From Photobacterium sp. TLY01 (GTDB lineage Bacteria; Pseudomonadota; Gammaproteobacteria; Enterobacterales; Vibrionaceae), in contig NZ_CP090364.1 of the NCBI RefSeq assembly GCF_021432065.1, positions 1,812,601 to 1,876,600 of the forward strand: 64,000 nt of DNA, in the 5' to 3' direction. Shown here one piece after another: positions 38,485 to 47,975 of the stretch (position 1 is its first letter; the number at the start of each line of letters is the position of its first letter). The notes under the pieces were generated by a model. The model worked only from the letters and a program-made list of their open reading frames with translations, ran no database searches and was not told where the DNA came from. The position numbers and the translations under genes were made by a program.

Positions 38485-39135
38485 ATGGCTCACGTGCTCA
38501 AGGTGTTATTTATCCTCTTCATTGTTAAGCCGCTGGTATTTATTGGCCTTGGTCTGAACATCATCCAGCGGCAAAACCTGCCTGTAAATGGCCCGGTTGT
38601 GGTAGCCGCGAATCATAACAGCCATTTAGATACACTGGTGTTACTGGCGCTGTTTCCCATCTCCATCGTCCATAAAGTTCGTCCGGTCGCCGCGGCAGAT
38701 TACTTTTTGGCCAATCAAGTCGTTGCCTGGTTGTCGCTGAACGTCATTGGCATTATTCCGCTGAGACGATCCCCTTCTCCCAGCCAGCGGGAAGCAGTCT
38801 TACAGGAGTGTCATCAGGCATTGGAGCAGGGAGATATACTGATCATCTTCCCGGAAGGCAGCCGGGGCGAGCCGGAAACCATGAGCGGCATTAAGAAAGG
38901 CATTTACCATTTAGTGAAAGATCATGAGGGCTGCCCGGTTATTCCGGTTGTCATGCGTGGTCTTGGCCGTTCTTTACCCAGAGGCACAGCTATGTTTGTT
39001 CCATTTAACTGCGATGTGGTGATTGGTGAGCCGGTTAGCCATTTTGACGATGCCAATGATTTCGTCGATACCATGCAGACCCGGTATCATGAGTTGGCCA
39101 AACATTGCATTACGCAAACCAGTAGCGAAAATTAA
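38485..39135 (+). CDS. 1-acylglycerol-3-phosphate O-acyltransferase family protein (PlsC-like)
   Basis: This 216-residue membrane-associated acyltransferase has the catalytic box NHNSHLD (H-x4-D), the acceptor-binding FPEGSRGEPE, and VIPVVMRGLG. It would acylate lysophosphatidate to phosphatidate, the substrate of the CdsA-like enzyme encoded 7 bases upstream. Start: ATG at 38485 after GAGGA. It is the last gene of the lipid operon and ends at a shared terminator. Confidence 0.9.
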   Translation: MAHVLKVLFILFIVKPLVFIGLGLNIIQRQNLPVNGPVVVAANHNSHLDTLVLLALFPISIVHKVRPVAAADYFLANQVVAWLSLNVIGIIPLRRSPSPSQREAVLQECHQALEQGDILIIFPEGSRGEPETMSGIKKGIYHLVKDHEGCPVIPVVMRGLGRSLPRGTAMFVPFNCDVVIGEPVSHFDDANDFVDTMQTRYHELAKHCITQTSSEN

Positions 39136-39150
39136 GAGCGGTTCAAAAGC

Positions 39151-39177
39151 AACAAGCCTGTCTCAGACAGGCTTGTT
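39151..39177. terminator. Terminator hairpin between the PlsC-like and rhlE genes
   Basis: AACAAGCCTGTC (39151-39162), loop TCA, GACAGGCTTGTT (39166-39177): a 12-bp stem between two convergent genes. The T tracts are short on both sides, so efficiency is uncertain. Confidence 0.7.
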
Positions 39178-39203
39178 ATCAGATCTAAGTTGTCAGCAAA
39201 GCA

Positions 39204-40631
39204 TCACGCCGATTGCGGACGCGCTCTGTGACGCTGAGCAGGTCGCTTGTTGCCACCAGTCGCGTTACCAGCCGGTCTTGCATTACCCGCTGAGTGACCC
39301 GCTTCAGAACGTCCGGCACCATTTTTGTTTGCAGCATTAGCCTGGCCATTCGTTCTGCGCCTTGGTTTTTGCGCCGTATTACCACCGGCATTGTTTCGCT
39401 CACCTTGAGCCTGGCCTGAGCGCGGTTTATTGGACTTCGGCTTCTTCGGCTTTTTCGGTTTGATGGGACGCGAGTCCAGCTTTGAGTCCGGTAACGTATT
39501 GCTCGGCTTGAAACCGTCCAGTTCCATGCGCGGCAGCAATTGCTGAATTAAACGCTCAATGCCAAACAACTCGTCTGCTTCCTGAGCACACACCAGTGAG
39601 ATCGCTTTACCTGTCTCGCCTGCACGGCCTGTACGTCCGATCCGGTGCACATAATCTTCCGCCACATTAGGCAGCTCAAAGTTCACCACCTGTGGTAGCT
39701 GAGGGATGTCAATGCCACGTGCGGCGATATCTGTCGCCACTAACACGCGAATTTTGCCCGATTTAAAATCAGCCAGCGCTTTGGTTCGCGCGCCCTGACT
39801 CTTGTTACCGTGGATGGCCGCAGAAGCCAGTTTCTCTTCAGACAAAAATGCTGCCAGGCGGTTTGCGCCGTGCTTCGTCCGAGTAAACACCAACACTTGC
39901 TGCCAGTCGCCATCCTTGATCAGTTTGACCAGCATAGGCGCTTTTTTCTTCACATCGGCCGGATAGATACACTGCTCAACCGTTCTTGCCGTTGAGTTCG
40001 CGGGATTGACAGAAATTTCGACAGGGTTGTTTACCAGGCCTTTCGCCAGGGTGCGAATTTCATCAGAAAACGTTGCTGAAAACAGCAAGTTCTGACGTTT
40101 CGCAGGAAGCAATTTGAGAATTTTTTGAATATCGCGGATGAAACCCATATCGAGCATGCGGTCAGCTTCATCCAAAACCAGAACTTCCAGCTGATCAAAT
40201 TTCACCGCATTTTGGTTATACAAATCCATCAGACGTCCTGGTGTTGCCACCAGAATATCTGCGCCTTTGCGCAAACGCAGCATCTGAGGATTAATCTTGA
40301 CCCCACCAAATACCACAGCACTGCTCAACGGCAGATGACGGCTGTAGACGGACACACTTTCCTGTACCTGTGCTGCCAGCTCGCGTGTCGGCGTTAAGAT
40401 AAGCGCACGCACTTGGTTGCTGCGAACCTGTGGCCCCTGATAAAGACGCTCAAGAATCGGTAATGTAAAGCCAGCGGTTTTACCTGTTCCCGTCTGAGCT
40501 GCAGCCATGACGTCTTTTCCATCCAGCACAGCCGGAATAGCCTGCGCTTGAATTGGTGAGGGAGTGTCGTATCCTTTTTCTTGAATAGCTTTCAGGATTG
40601 GCGCAGAAAGACCTGTTGAGGCAAAACCCAT
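39204..40631 (-). CDS. rhlE: DEAD-box ATP-dependent RNA helicase RhlE
   Basis: This 475-residue RNA helicase has the Q motif [13 protein letters not shown], Walker [10 protein letters not shown] (44-52), PTRELA, DEAD at 154-157, SAT in LLFSATF, and the RhlE-style [18 protein letters not shown] long basic, low-complexity tail from about residue 385 (Lys/Pro/Arg/Asn-rich) should bind RNA. RhlE-type proteins act in ribosome assembly and RNA turnover in the cold. It is monocistronic with a long A-rich leader on the upstream side. Confidence 0.93.
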   Translation of the reverse strand: MGFASTGLSAPILKAIQEKGYDTPSPIQAQAIPAVLDGKDVMAAAQTGTGKTAGFTLPILERLYQGPQVRSNQVRALILTPTRELAAQVQESVSVYSRHLPLSSAVVFGGVKINPQMLRLRKGADILVATPGRLMDLYNQNAVKFDQLEVLVLDEADRMLDMGFIRDIQKILKLLPAKRQNLLFSATFSDEIRTLAKGLVNNPVEISVNPANSTARTVEQCIYPADVKKKAPMLVKLIKDGDWQQVLVFTRTKHGANRLAAFLSEEKLASAAIHGNKSQGARTKALADFKSGKIRVLVATDIAARGIDIPQLPQVVNFELPNVAEDYVHRIGRTGRAGETGKAISLVCAQEADELFGIERLIQQLLPRMELDGFKPSNTLPDSKLDSRPIKPKKPKKPKSNKPRSGQAQGERNNAGGNTAQKPRRRTNGQANAANKNGAGRSEAGHSAGNARPAGNATGGNKRPAQRHRARPQSA

Positions 40632-40963
40632 ATATGATTCTCAATTGTTAATGATGTGAATGTTCGCCTAACTCTCTGACGGCGAAAAGTCCGACATTCT
40701 GAGGCTTTCACTCCCGGGTAGCAACCTATAATTGTGATTTTTCCTTTTACCTTGCACGGCTAAGACGTCAATGTTCCCCCAACAACGGGACAGACACTTG
40801 AACAAAGTGGCTCACCCATCCATCAAATCAGTGCAGAACCAAAGGTGCTTCTTTGACTTCCCTCGGCACAATATCACAAGGAAAAATCACTAAAACACCT
40901 AAAAAAATCAAATCTTTAAAAAAAGAGTGACACAAAAACGAGCCATGTAGCGAGCGTAGCAAA
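40632..40963. other. Long leader region of rhlE with one REP decamer
   Basis: No gene is visible. GGACAGACAC occurs at 40788-40797, the left-most copy of the REP family that dominates the right half of the window. The segment 40879-40930 is A-rich on the plus strand (T-rich on the minus strand), possibly a terminator-like U-rich end for the TerC gene transcript or part of the rhlE leader. Confidence 0.4.
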
Positions 40964-41989
40964 TTATTCAGAACGGTTCGGTGGCGACTTAGTCTTATCC
41001 GGTCGTGCAGGGCTGCCGGGCACCCACCATGAACCGGCTTTGTCAGCTTCTGCTGAACGCTCCGCCTCGGTCAGATGACGTGTACGAACAATAGATATCA
41101 GCATTGAGCCACCAATCAGCACTGCAGTGATCAATAACGCTAATTCCGTCGGAATGATCTTCGTGCCGAAATACGCGTTCACCAGCATCTTCACCCCAAC
41201 GAACACGAGCACCAAAGAGAGCCCGTACTTTAAATAGTGGAAGCGATGTATGACCCCCACTAACGCAAAATACAGCGCCCGCAGGCCGAGGATAGCAAAC
41301 ACGTTCGACGTGTAAATAATGAACGGGTCGGTGGTAATCGCGAAAATAGCGGGGATGGAATCCAGTGCGAAAACTACGTCGGTTAACTCCACCAGCACCA
41401 GCGTAATAAACAAAGGGGTGATGTATAGCAGACCATTTTGACGGACAACAAATTGCTGGCCGACGAAACTGTCCGTCACCCGGAAGTGTCGCCGCATAAA
41501 CAACGCCACACGGTTTTTATCCAGATCCGGCGTCTGACTGACAGTGACCAGCATTTTAATACCGGTAAACACCAGAAATGCACCAAACACGTAGATTACC
41601 CAGTGGAAGGATGCAATGGCCGCAGCCCCCGCCCAAATGAGACTACCACGTAAAACCAAAGCGAACAGCACGCCCCAAAAAAGCACCCGGTACTGAAATT
41701 GAGGCGGTACCGAAAAATGCATAAAAATCAGCACAAAGACAAAGATATTGTCGACGCTTAAGCTCTTTTCAATGAAATAACCGGTCAGGAACGCGTACCC
41801 GGCTTCCCGGCTCATCAAGACAAAGATCCCAGCCGCAAAAATCAGCGCCAAGATGACATAGCCAAGGCTCAGTAGCAGTGCTTCTCGTACCGCAATCACC
41901 CGCTCGCCCCGGTGCAGCACACCCAAATCCAAAGCCAACAACAAAATGACAAACAGGTTAAAACCGATCCACAGCCAAATCATGTCCAT
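40964..41989 (-). CDS. TerC/Alx-family integral membrane protein
   Basis: This 341-residue protein has nine helices and conserved acidic intramembrane motifs: LALDLGVLHRG, EKSLSVDNIFVFVLIF and ELTDVVFALDSIPAIFAIT. In E. coli the related Alx exports manganese and is alkali-induced; TerC-family proteins also assist metal loading at the membrane. The C-terminal tail (ARPDKTKSPPNRSE) is cytosolic. I looked for the manganese (yybP-ykoY) riboswitch seen ahead of alx and did not find its conserved core in 41990-42270. Confidence 0.88.
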   Translation of the reverse strand: MDMIWLWIGFNLFVILLLALDLGVLHRGERVIAVREALLLSLGYVILALIFAAGIFVLMSREAGYAFLTGYFIEKSLSVDNIFVFVLIFMHFSVPPQFQYRVLFWGVLFALVLRGSLIWAGAAAIASFHWVIYVFGAFLVFTGIKMLVTVSQTPDLDKNRVALFMRRHFRVTDSFVGQQFVVRQNGLLYITPLFITLVLVELTDVVFALDSIPAIFAITTDPFIIYTSNVFAILGLRALYFALVGVIHRFHYLKYGLSLVLVFVGVKMLVNAYFGTKIIPTELALLITAVLIGGSMLISIVRTRHLTEAERSAEADKAGSWWVPGSPARPDKTKSPPNRSE

Positions 41990-42271
41990 ATCATACCCGC
42001 CGACCTTTCAGTTCAAATTGCCCAAACGTGCCATCACAAAAGTGTAGCGGGTGTTCTATAACCAGAAGAACCGTCAACCATAAAAGCGGCTGAACCTTCA
42101 TGTGGTCAAGCACCACTGGCTCGTTTGGCATTTCACAGCCATGCCCCCTTATTCGTTTCATCGGCTGTAATATCAACCGTTCTTGCATTTTCCCTCAGGG
42201 TTGAATCGAACTTTTCTAAAGATTCAGGCTATCGCCGTTCTTATCGGGCAAAGGCTTCAAGTGCACTGATT

Positions 42272-42640
42272 TTATTCATCCTGATTCAGGCCGAGTTCTT
42301 TTCGTTTTTTCTTACTCAGCCCTAAAGACACAATACGGTGTGACTCTTTGAGATAATATTTGAGTGCTTCATCTTTTGTCTGCTCAGTATCTGTTTGCTG
42401 AATCCACTTCATCCCCCGCGAGGCCAGATAGGGCGCAGGCCTGAATCCGGGTTCATCTTTTAAAATATTAAAATTGAGCTCAGAGGCTTTGAATGTAAAT
42501 GCTGGCTCGCCCGGTTTCGCCCAGCCACCAATGGCAAAAACTTTCCCCCCCACTTTCCAGACATGAGCGCCTCCCCACTGAACCACGTATGTTGTTGCAG
42601 GCAAAGAACGGCAAAATGCATTGTATTCCTCATATGTCAC
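42272..42640 (-). CDS. MmcQ/YjbR-family protein
   Basis: This 122-residue protein starts at a GTG at 42640 with a GGAG box seven bases upstream. The MmcQ/YjbR (DUF419) pattern is clear: MTYEEYNAFCRSLPATTYVVQWGG, VFAIGGWAKPGEPAFTFKAS, RPAPYLASRGMKWIQ. The fold resembles a CyaY-like double-wing DNA-binding domain, but its function is not established. The gap 41990-42271 to the TerC gene holds nothing I can assign. Confidence 0.87.
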   Translation of the reverse strand: MTYEEYNAFCRSLPATTYVVQWGGAHVWKVGGKVFAIGGWAKPGEPAFTFKASELNFNILKDEPGFRPAPYLASRGMKWIQQTDTEQTKDEALKYYLKESHRIVSLGLSKKKRKELGLNQDE

Positions 42641-42725
42641 AGTCAGACTCCTTCTTATGATTCACAAATGGCGCACCGTCGCATGTTTATCACCTGCCAC
42701 TCAGGAGGCTCAAAACAGCAGACCT

Positions 42726-43247
42726 TTAAAACAGATAACCCAGCCAATCAACATATCCAGGCTCCCAGCGTTTACCGCTGATGGGCTTCACCAATAGATC
42801 ATCAAGATCTTCAAAGGCGACACCGAAATTTCTATGTTCATGCAACCTCAGCCAGGCACTTGGCGCATGGATCTGACGAAAGCCACGATCAGTGTAAAAC
42901 TTCGCCAGATCAGAAATTAAAATAATAAAGTCAACATCCCGGCGCTGCGAGTATTCGCAGAGCTCAGACAACATAGCAGACCCGATACCCTGCCCCTGGT
43001 GCGTTTTGGCAACGCAAAAATCGATCACACCAAGCACCTTAAATATGGATTCCCCAACACGCATCACACGGTAGTCCAACCCCAAGTAACCCACTAACCT
43101 GCCATCTCGGTATTCCAGCGCCCGCATATGCGGTAACTGTTTGTAATAAGAACGGGCGACTTGATGATCGGGAAATGCATCATTGCGAAGCGCTGTGATC
43201 GCGGCATGCTCATCGCTTGTGACGTCTAACTCAGGTTTGATGTTCAC
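42726..43247 (-). CDS. GNAT-family N-acetyltransferase
   Basis: This 173-residue protein starts with a GTG at 43247 (GAGGAA six bases upstream). The acetyl-CoA binding segment is VAKTHQGQGIGSAMLSELCEYSQRR, followed by FYTDRGFRQIH. The N-terminal part (FPDHQVARSYYKQLPHMRALEYRDGRLVGYLGL) fits small-molecule or aminoglycoside-like GNATs. The acceptor is unknown. It is separated from the DegT operon by a strong terminator. Confidence 0.86.
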   Translation of the reverse strand: MNIKPELDVTSDEHAAITALRNDAFPDHQVARSYYKQLPHMRALEYRDGRLVGYLGLDYRVMRVGESIFKVLGVIDFCVAKTHQGQGIGSAMLSELCEYSQRRDVDFIILISDLAKFYTDRGFRQIHAPSAWLRLHEHRNFGVAFEDLDDLLVKPISGKRWEPGYVDWLGYLF

Positions 43248-43339
43248 TGTTGATTCCTCAGAGAGTGGCGGTCATGGTCATTATGTGACAAACAAAAAGA
43301 TTTTTTGTTGGTTTATCTGAAGGTTAGGACAGTATTCGC

Positions 43340-43372
43340 AAAAAAAAAAACGCCTCCGCGAATGCGGAGGCG
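43340..43372 (-). terminator. Rho-independent terminator of the DegT/flavoprotein/MFS operon
   Basis: CGCCTCCGC (43351-43359), loop GAAT, GCGGAGGCG (43364-43372), with eleven T on the minus strand (A43340-43350). It is one of the strongest terminators in the window, 46 bases after the DegT stop. Confidence 0.93.
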
Positions 43373-43418
43373 GTGCTCAATGGAACAACCATCTCATCAA
43401 AAATTATTCTGCGCAGGA

Positions 43419-44681
43419 CTACTTTTTATAGTGCTTGTAGACTTTATTGAACGCAGTGGCGAATTTTTCCATGTGCTGTTCTGAATAAACTGGATGGGTA
43501 TGGAACACGATGGAACTGTCTCCCAATTGTCTGGCCGCCTGACAGTCCGTTAGGGTGTAATCCATCTGTCTGTGGGCAGGATCGTTAAATGGGTAGTTAT
43601 TCGTGCCAAACCCATTCTGTTTCTGGAAGGCATCTTCATTGTAAACTTCTGGCCAGGGCACCGGATAACCGGGCACTCCTTCGGCATCAATGGCTTTGGT
43701 AAACGTCTTGATGTCGCAACTGAGCTGGCTCATATCCAGCACAAACGGCGCCCACCAGAAGGCGTTGCCACGGACTTCATCATCAACCGGCGCATGCTTC
43801 ACCAAAGGGTGTTCCTTCAATAACACACTCAGGTAGCGCCCGTTGCGAATTCGCTGTTCTAATGCAGTTGCCTTAAAGCGAGAGAGTTCCCTGATGCCAA
43901 TGGCAGACTGAATTTCAGTCATCCGGTAGTTAAAACCAACCTGAGTATGGATGTATGGCAGTTTCTGTGAGATTTCAAACAAACCCAGCCTTTTTGCTAC
44001 GTCGTAACCATGATCGCGGAACGAGCGGCATTTCCAGACCAGATCTTCTGAATTAACGTACACAGCACCGCCTTCACCGCCTGTCGTGATATGCTTGCTC
44101 TGGCAAAAACTGAAGCAACCGGCATCGCCAATCGTCCCAAGGTAAGCTCCCTTGTATTTGGCCCCCAATGCCTGAGCGCAATCTTCAATCACCTTCAAGT
44201 CATACTTTCTGGCGATGGCCATAATCGCATCCATATCGGTTGGCACTCCGAATGTATGCACAACCACAATGGCTTTGGTTTTCTCGCTGATCTTGCTCTC
44301 TACCGACTGAGGGTCAAGCGTATGCGTATAATCCACATCGGCAAATACAGGCAGTGCTCCCGCCTGCAGAATCGAAAATGCGGTCGCAATAAAGGTATAG
44401 GACTGGCAGATCACTTCATCACCTGAACCAATACCCAAAGCCGAAAATGCCGTATGCAACGCTGACGTGCCATTGGTGGTGGTCACGGCATAGCCATTGC
44501 CCAAGTACGCCGCAAAGTCCTTTTCAAAGGCCATGCCACGCTTGCCGGTCCAATAGTTAATTTCACCGGTTTTTAAAATGGCTTCAATATCTGCCATCAC
44601 GGATAGATCCAGACTTGGCCAAGCGGGTAATGGTTCTGAAATAACAGGGCTGCCGCCCAGAATTGCGAGTTTATTCATCAT
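43419..44681 (-). CDS. DegT/DnrJ/EryC1/StrS-family PLP aminotransferase
   Basis: This 420-residue PLP enzyme has the PLP Lys at 196 in SFCQSKHITTGGEGG, Asp167 in EDCAQALGA, and the TTNGTSALHTAFSALG phosphate-binding start. The N-terminus LAILGGSPV...PAWP is typical of the sub-branch that includes scyllo-inosose aminotransferases and AHBA synthase-like proteins. This suggests transamination of a keto-cyclitol or keto-sugar (inference). It lies 10 bases after the flavoprotein gene. The likely scheme is that the flavoprotein oxidises an alcohol to a ketone and this enzyme aminates it. Confidence 0.88.
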   Translation of the reverse strand: MMNKLAILGGSPVISEPLPAWPSLDLSVMADIEAILKTGEINYWTGKRGMAFEKDFAAYLGNGYAVTTTNGTSALHTAFSALGIGSGDEVICQSYTFIATAFSILQAGALPVFADVDYTHTLDPQSVESKISEKTKAIVVVHTFGVPTDMDAIMAIARKYDLKVIEDCAQALGAKYKGAYLGTIGDAGCFSFCQSKHITTGGEGGAVYVNSEDLVWKCRSFRDHGYDVAKRLGLFEISQKLPYIHTQVGFNYRMTEIQSAIGIRELSRFKATALEQRIRNGRYLSVLLKEHPLVKHAPVDDEVRGNAFWWAPFVLDMSQLSCDIKTFTKAIDAEGVPGYPVPWPEVYNEDAFQKQNGFGTNNYPFNDPAHRQMDYTLTDCQAARQLGDSSIVFHTHPVYSEQHMEKFATAFNKVYKHYKK

Positions 44682-44691
44682 TGTTTCCTAC

Positions 44692-46050
44692 TTAAATATG
44701 TGACGCAAGCCAACGGGACAGTGAACATATGGTCAGAGCTGGATTCGCAATGCCCAAACGAGGAAAAGCGCCCGGCCCAATGGCATACACCCCCGGCATA
44801 GCCGTTAACTCCAAGTCATTCGTTAAAGCAATATCACCGGTCCCGCCTATGGGGTGCGTACAGCTTTCGTGTTCGTACGATCCGTAAGGGAAGATAAATC
44901 GCGTATACACGTTGGATTGATCCGTTTCGCTCAGCGCTGCCAGTGCCTGCTCTATCTCGGTACTTTCTGTTGAGCCGAAAAACGCACCCGCTTGCTCTGT
45001 CGGCGTGTCAAATAATGGCACTAATTCAGTGCTTAACTGCTCACTGGCAAATTCAACAATGCGTCTGGCAACACGGTTGTAGTTTTCAATCCCGGCCTCT
45101 GAATGATGAGACTGAATCTCCAGCCTGGTCTGCCCCTGGCTGTAGTGACAATGGAGCTGACTAAATTCAGACTGATACGGATTTTGCTCCACCACAGCCA
45201 TCAGTAGCAAAAGGCGATCTCCGCTCTCGAGATTCGGTCGCTCCACCACAAAGAAGTTGGCATTCAGATCATGATGCTCGCTGAAACCATGCCACAACAT
45301 TTCATGGCGGTATTCAGCAATACGTTCGCCCTGATCAACTTTCACAGCGACGCCAATACAGTAATGATCGGTCACCTGTGCTGTGGTGGATTTTGCCAGC
45401 GATGTGGAAATAATCTTGTTATTCACCAAAGCTGATGCCGACAAAATACATTTATCAAACGGTAACGGGTTCACTGTGCGTCCGTTCTGATCAATCAGAA
45501 AAAAGCCCTCAGGTTTCTTTTCCACTTTGGCGATCGTCGCGCTTTCAATTCGGATCACCCCATCCCGGATAAAAGGTTCAAGCTGATATAAAGGGCTGTA
45601 TGACGAAAATGTCGCATTCTCGCCGATAACCGCAGCCTGAGGCGCATGAGTCAAAGGCATACCAATCTGTTGCTGCCTGGTCATTTCCGGATATTTACCG
45701 GTAAATTCCTTCTGCAACTGACGATACACCCCCCCCGGGCCATTTAAGCGCTGTTGCCAAACCTCGGGCCAGCTTGCCAGTGCCTGGGGTTCCAGCGGCA
45801 GCATCACCCCGTGATAACACAGCGAGCGTCCTCCCAAACGTTCACTGATGCCACCGATAGCCCAATGTTCATCTGCCGTCCAGTGCACTTTCTTTTCATC
45901 GCCATCCAAAACACGAGTATCAAAATGCACATGCTCTTTCCGCAAATCCGGTCCGGACTCATAAACCACAATCTTGTTGCCCTGAATAGCAGAATAAAGC
46001 GCAAATTCAAGGCCAGACAGTCCCCCTCCGACTACACAAAACGTCGACAT
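44692..46050 (-). CDS. FAD-dependent GMC-like oxidoreductase
   Basis: This 452-residue flavoprotein has the Rossmann motif VVGGGLSGLEFALYSAIQGNKIVVYESG at the N-terminus. A GMC-type C-terminal end is also present: HPIGGTGDIALTNDLELTAMPGVYAIGPGAFPRLGIANPALTI. GMC enzymes oxidise alcohols or sugars to aldehydes or ketones. It has an AAAGGAGAG box ahead of the ATG. It sits between an MFS transporter gene (36 bases upstream) and a DegT aminotransferase gene (10 bases downstream). The substrate is not known. Confidence 0.82.
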   Translation of the reverse strand: MSTFCVVGGGLSGLEFALYSAIQGNKIVVYESGPDLRKEHVHFDTRVLDGDEKKVHWTADEHWAIGGISERLGGRSLCYHGVMLPLEPQALASWPEVWQQRLNGPGGVYRQLQKEFTGKYPEMTRQQQIGMPLTHAPQAAVIGENATFSSYSPLYQLEPFIRDGVIRIESATIAKVEKKPEGFFLIDQNGRTVNPLPFDKCILSASALVNNKIISTSLAKSTTAQVTDHYCIGVAVKVDQGERIAEYRHEMLWHGFSEHHDLNANFFVVERPNLESGDRLLLLMAVVEQNPYQSEFSQLHCHYSQGQTRLEIQSHHSEAGIENYNRVARRIVEFASEQLSTELVPLFDTPTEQAGAFFGSTESTEIEQALAALSETDQSNVYTRFIFPYGSYEHESCTHPIGGTGDIALTNDLELTAMPGVYAIGPGAFPRLGIANPALTICSLSRWLASHI

Positions 46051-46086
46051 TTTCTCTCCTTTATTAAATGCCCTTTCGGGCGATAA

Positions 46087-47277
46087 TTACCGTCTGTCAG
46101 CCAGGTATAAAATGGTCAAACCTAACAAACCAACAGCCGATGAAATAAATATGGTCATGCTGATATCAAAGAAATAATTACCTAAGAAGTAAACAACAGA
46201 TGAAACTGAAGATGATACAAAGAATGAAATCGACAATAACGAGCTGCCAACGCCCGGTCTTCCTTCAGCCAGCGATTGCAAAAACCCGATAGGAATACTA
46301 ATCAGGCATGCCGCACCCAAGGCAATCATAGGAATTAACAAATAGACATGTATAATATTCTGCGTCACAGACAACAACATGGTCGACAATGAAAATATGA
46401 CTGCACCCATAATTATCACACTGGATGTTTTCTTTCTTTGCGCTGACTTAGACCAATAAAAAATGAAGAAAACCTCAAACACAGCAATGCCCGCTTCAAA
46501 GACACCAATATCTGAATACTCCCCCTTCACCTGATTGACAATAATAAAAGGCACAGTCGCATCTAAGGTAAACAGCATGTTGGTGACAAGGGACACACTT
46601 ATCAGCTTGATGATATTCGAAGCATGAAACACTTTAGAGATAGGTTCAGAAGACAACATTGATTTATGGCTTTCATTGACAAACTTTTCTTTAAAGTACA
46701 AGGTAAAAATCAGGCAGCACATAATGCCAGAGAATAACCAGATAAAGATGAGCTGCTCTTTCTGAAGCGCTAGCATCCCAATCATACCGAGGGTTAACAC
46801 ATATCCCATTGAGTAAGTCGAGCGCAGTGCCGCATTCTCATTGTGCGCATTATCAGTACCATCCACATTGCGCTTCGCCGCGGCATAACCAAAAATTAAT
46901 GAATTCAGCACGCAAAATACAGGCAGCAACAAACAATTAGCTAAAAAGTACGTATACTCATTCGGCCAGATATAAAGTAAAATATTTCCAAACACACCAC
47001 AAACGCTGCAAATAACAATATACTTTACAAAACTACCTTCTTTATCAGATCGCATGCCAAAATAAATACTAAAGAAGGTAATAATTACACCTGACAGTAA
47101 AATTACTAAACTATAGTAAATTTCCTGCAAACCGATAACATCCACACCAAATATATTCTTATACGGATTCACAGCAGCATTTGCGCTGGCAAACAACAGA
47201 ATGGCAAACACCTGTTTATTCATAAACAGAGAAACGGGCGAATCAGCACGGCTAAATGATTTTAAAATATTGAACAT
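46087..47277 (-). CDS. MFS transporter
   Basis: This 396-residue protein has about twelve hydrophobic segments in two halves with a central loop (residues about 190-210: YFKEKFVNESHKSMLSSEP). The SAQRKK and SDKEG loops between helices fit the major facilitator superfamily, sugar-efflux-like branch. Base composition is clearly more AT-rich than the genes to its left, suggesting horizontal gain. As the first gene of the operon with the flavoprotein and aminotransferase, it may import the precursor or export the product. Confidence 0.75.
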   Translation of the reverse strand: MFNILKSFSRADSPVSLFMNKQVFAILLFASANAAVNPYKNIFGVDVIGLQEIYYSLVILLSGVIITFFSIYFGMRSDKEGSFVKYIVICSVCGVFGNILLYIWPNEYTYFLANCLLLPVFCVLNSLIFGYAAAKRNVDGTDNAHNENAALRSTYSMGYVLTLGMIGMLALQKEQLIFIWLFSGIMCCLIFTLYFKEKFVNESHKSMLSSEPISKVFHASNIIKLISVSLVTNMLFTLDATVPFIIVNQVKGEYSDIGVFEAGIAVFEVFFIFYWSKSAQRKKTSSVIIMGAVIFSLSTMLLSVTQNIIHVYLLIPMIALGAACLISIPIGFLQSLAEGRPGVGSSLLSISFFVSSSVSSVVYFLGNYFFDISMTIFISSAVGLLGLTILYLADRR

Positions 47278-47975
47278 ATAAAGCCTTTGTGTCGCATGTA
47301 CTTATCAGAACATGGTCAATTAAGGTGTGAGACTGAAATCCTGACAATTAAGCGATAAGTCAGTTGGCGGGAGATTAAACACAAGAATATGTTTTTTATA
47401 TCAACAAAAGAACTTGTCTCGAGTCACTTTGTAATATTTAAAGAAACGAATCGCAGTCGACAGTTAAAACCGTGATCAAGAATAGATATCATCAATTCAA
47501 GAATCGAAATATATCTCTTTGCTTTGGCATTAAAGGCATCAAACTTTCCGATATGTTTTAAATACATAATGTAATCATCCGATTACCCGTCACATATGCC
47601 TATTTCACACCAAAACACACAGTGTTACTTCATCAACCGATTAACGATAGAACTATCATTAGTTTTATTGGCAACAAAGGATATCGGGACAGACATAAGA
47701 TGAAACGAAAAATATCAGCGGGATTAGCAGGACAGGCACAAAAGATACCAGGACAGACACTTTTTAAAAATCAATCAGGACAGACGGAGGTAGGGACAAG
47801 GGATAGAGCGGTTCAGAGAAGAATATCGGGACAGACACTTTTAAAAATCAATCAGGACAGACACTTTTAAAAATCAATCAGGACAGACGGAAGATGGACC
47901 ACAGATGATACGGTTCAGAACGATGGCGCTTACTGCCCGGGATTACCGGGACAGGCACTGTAAGCAAATTCTGCC
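47278..47975. other. AT-rich promoter region of the MFS operon followed by the REP tandem array
   Basis: The first 300 bases are AT-rich and hold GTAATC (47571-47576)/GATTAC (47581-47586), a 6-bp inverted repeat of uncertain meaning. From 47687 the REP decamers begin. The plus-strand frame 47622-47870 is made of these repeats and is not a gene. Confidence 0.4.
47687..47958 (+). repeat. Tandem REP array (GGACAGACAC-type)
   Basis: Eight decamers GGACAG[AG]C[AG][CTG] lie at 47687, 47730, 47751, 47778, 47829, 47855, 47881 and 47949. Four intervals carry the same A/T-rich spacer (TTTTAAAAATCAATCA) giving a 26-27 base period, exact for 47829-47855-47881. All are in one orientation. Confidence 0.85.

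Noticed and set aside
41990..42271. Manganese (yybP-ykoY) riboswitch ahead of the TerC/Alx-like gene
   Set aside because: I looked for its conserved GGGGAGUA-type core and the matching arms on the minus strand and did not find them.
47571..47586. GTAATC/GATTAC inverted repeat as operator of the MFS operon
   Set aside because: Only 6 bp per arm in AT-rich DNA and about 290 bases from the start; chance is a sufficient explanation.
47622..47870. Plus-strand frame of 82 codons
   Set aside because: It consists mostly of the tandem REP array, with the repeated residues following the 26-base unit.
47687..47890. Possible CRISPR array
   Set aside because: The period is 26-27 bases with the spacer itself repeated; there are no unique spacers and no cas genes nearby.
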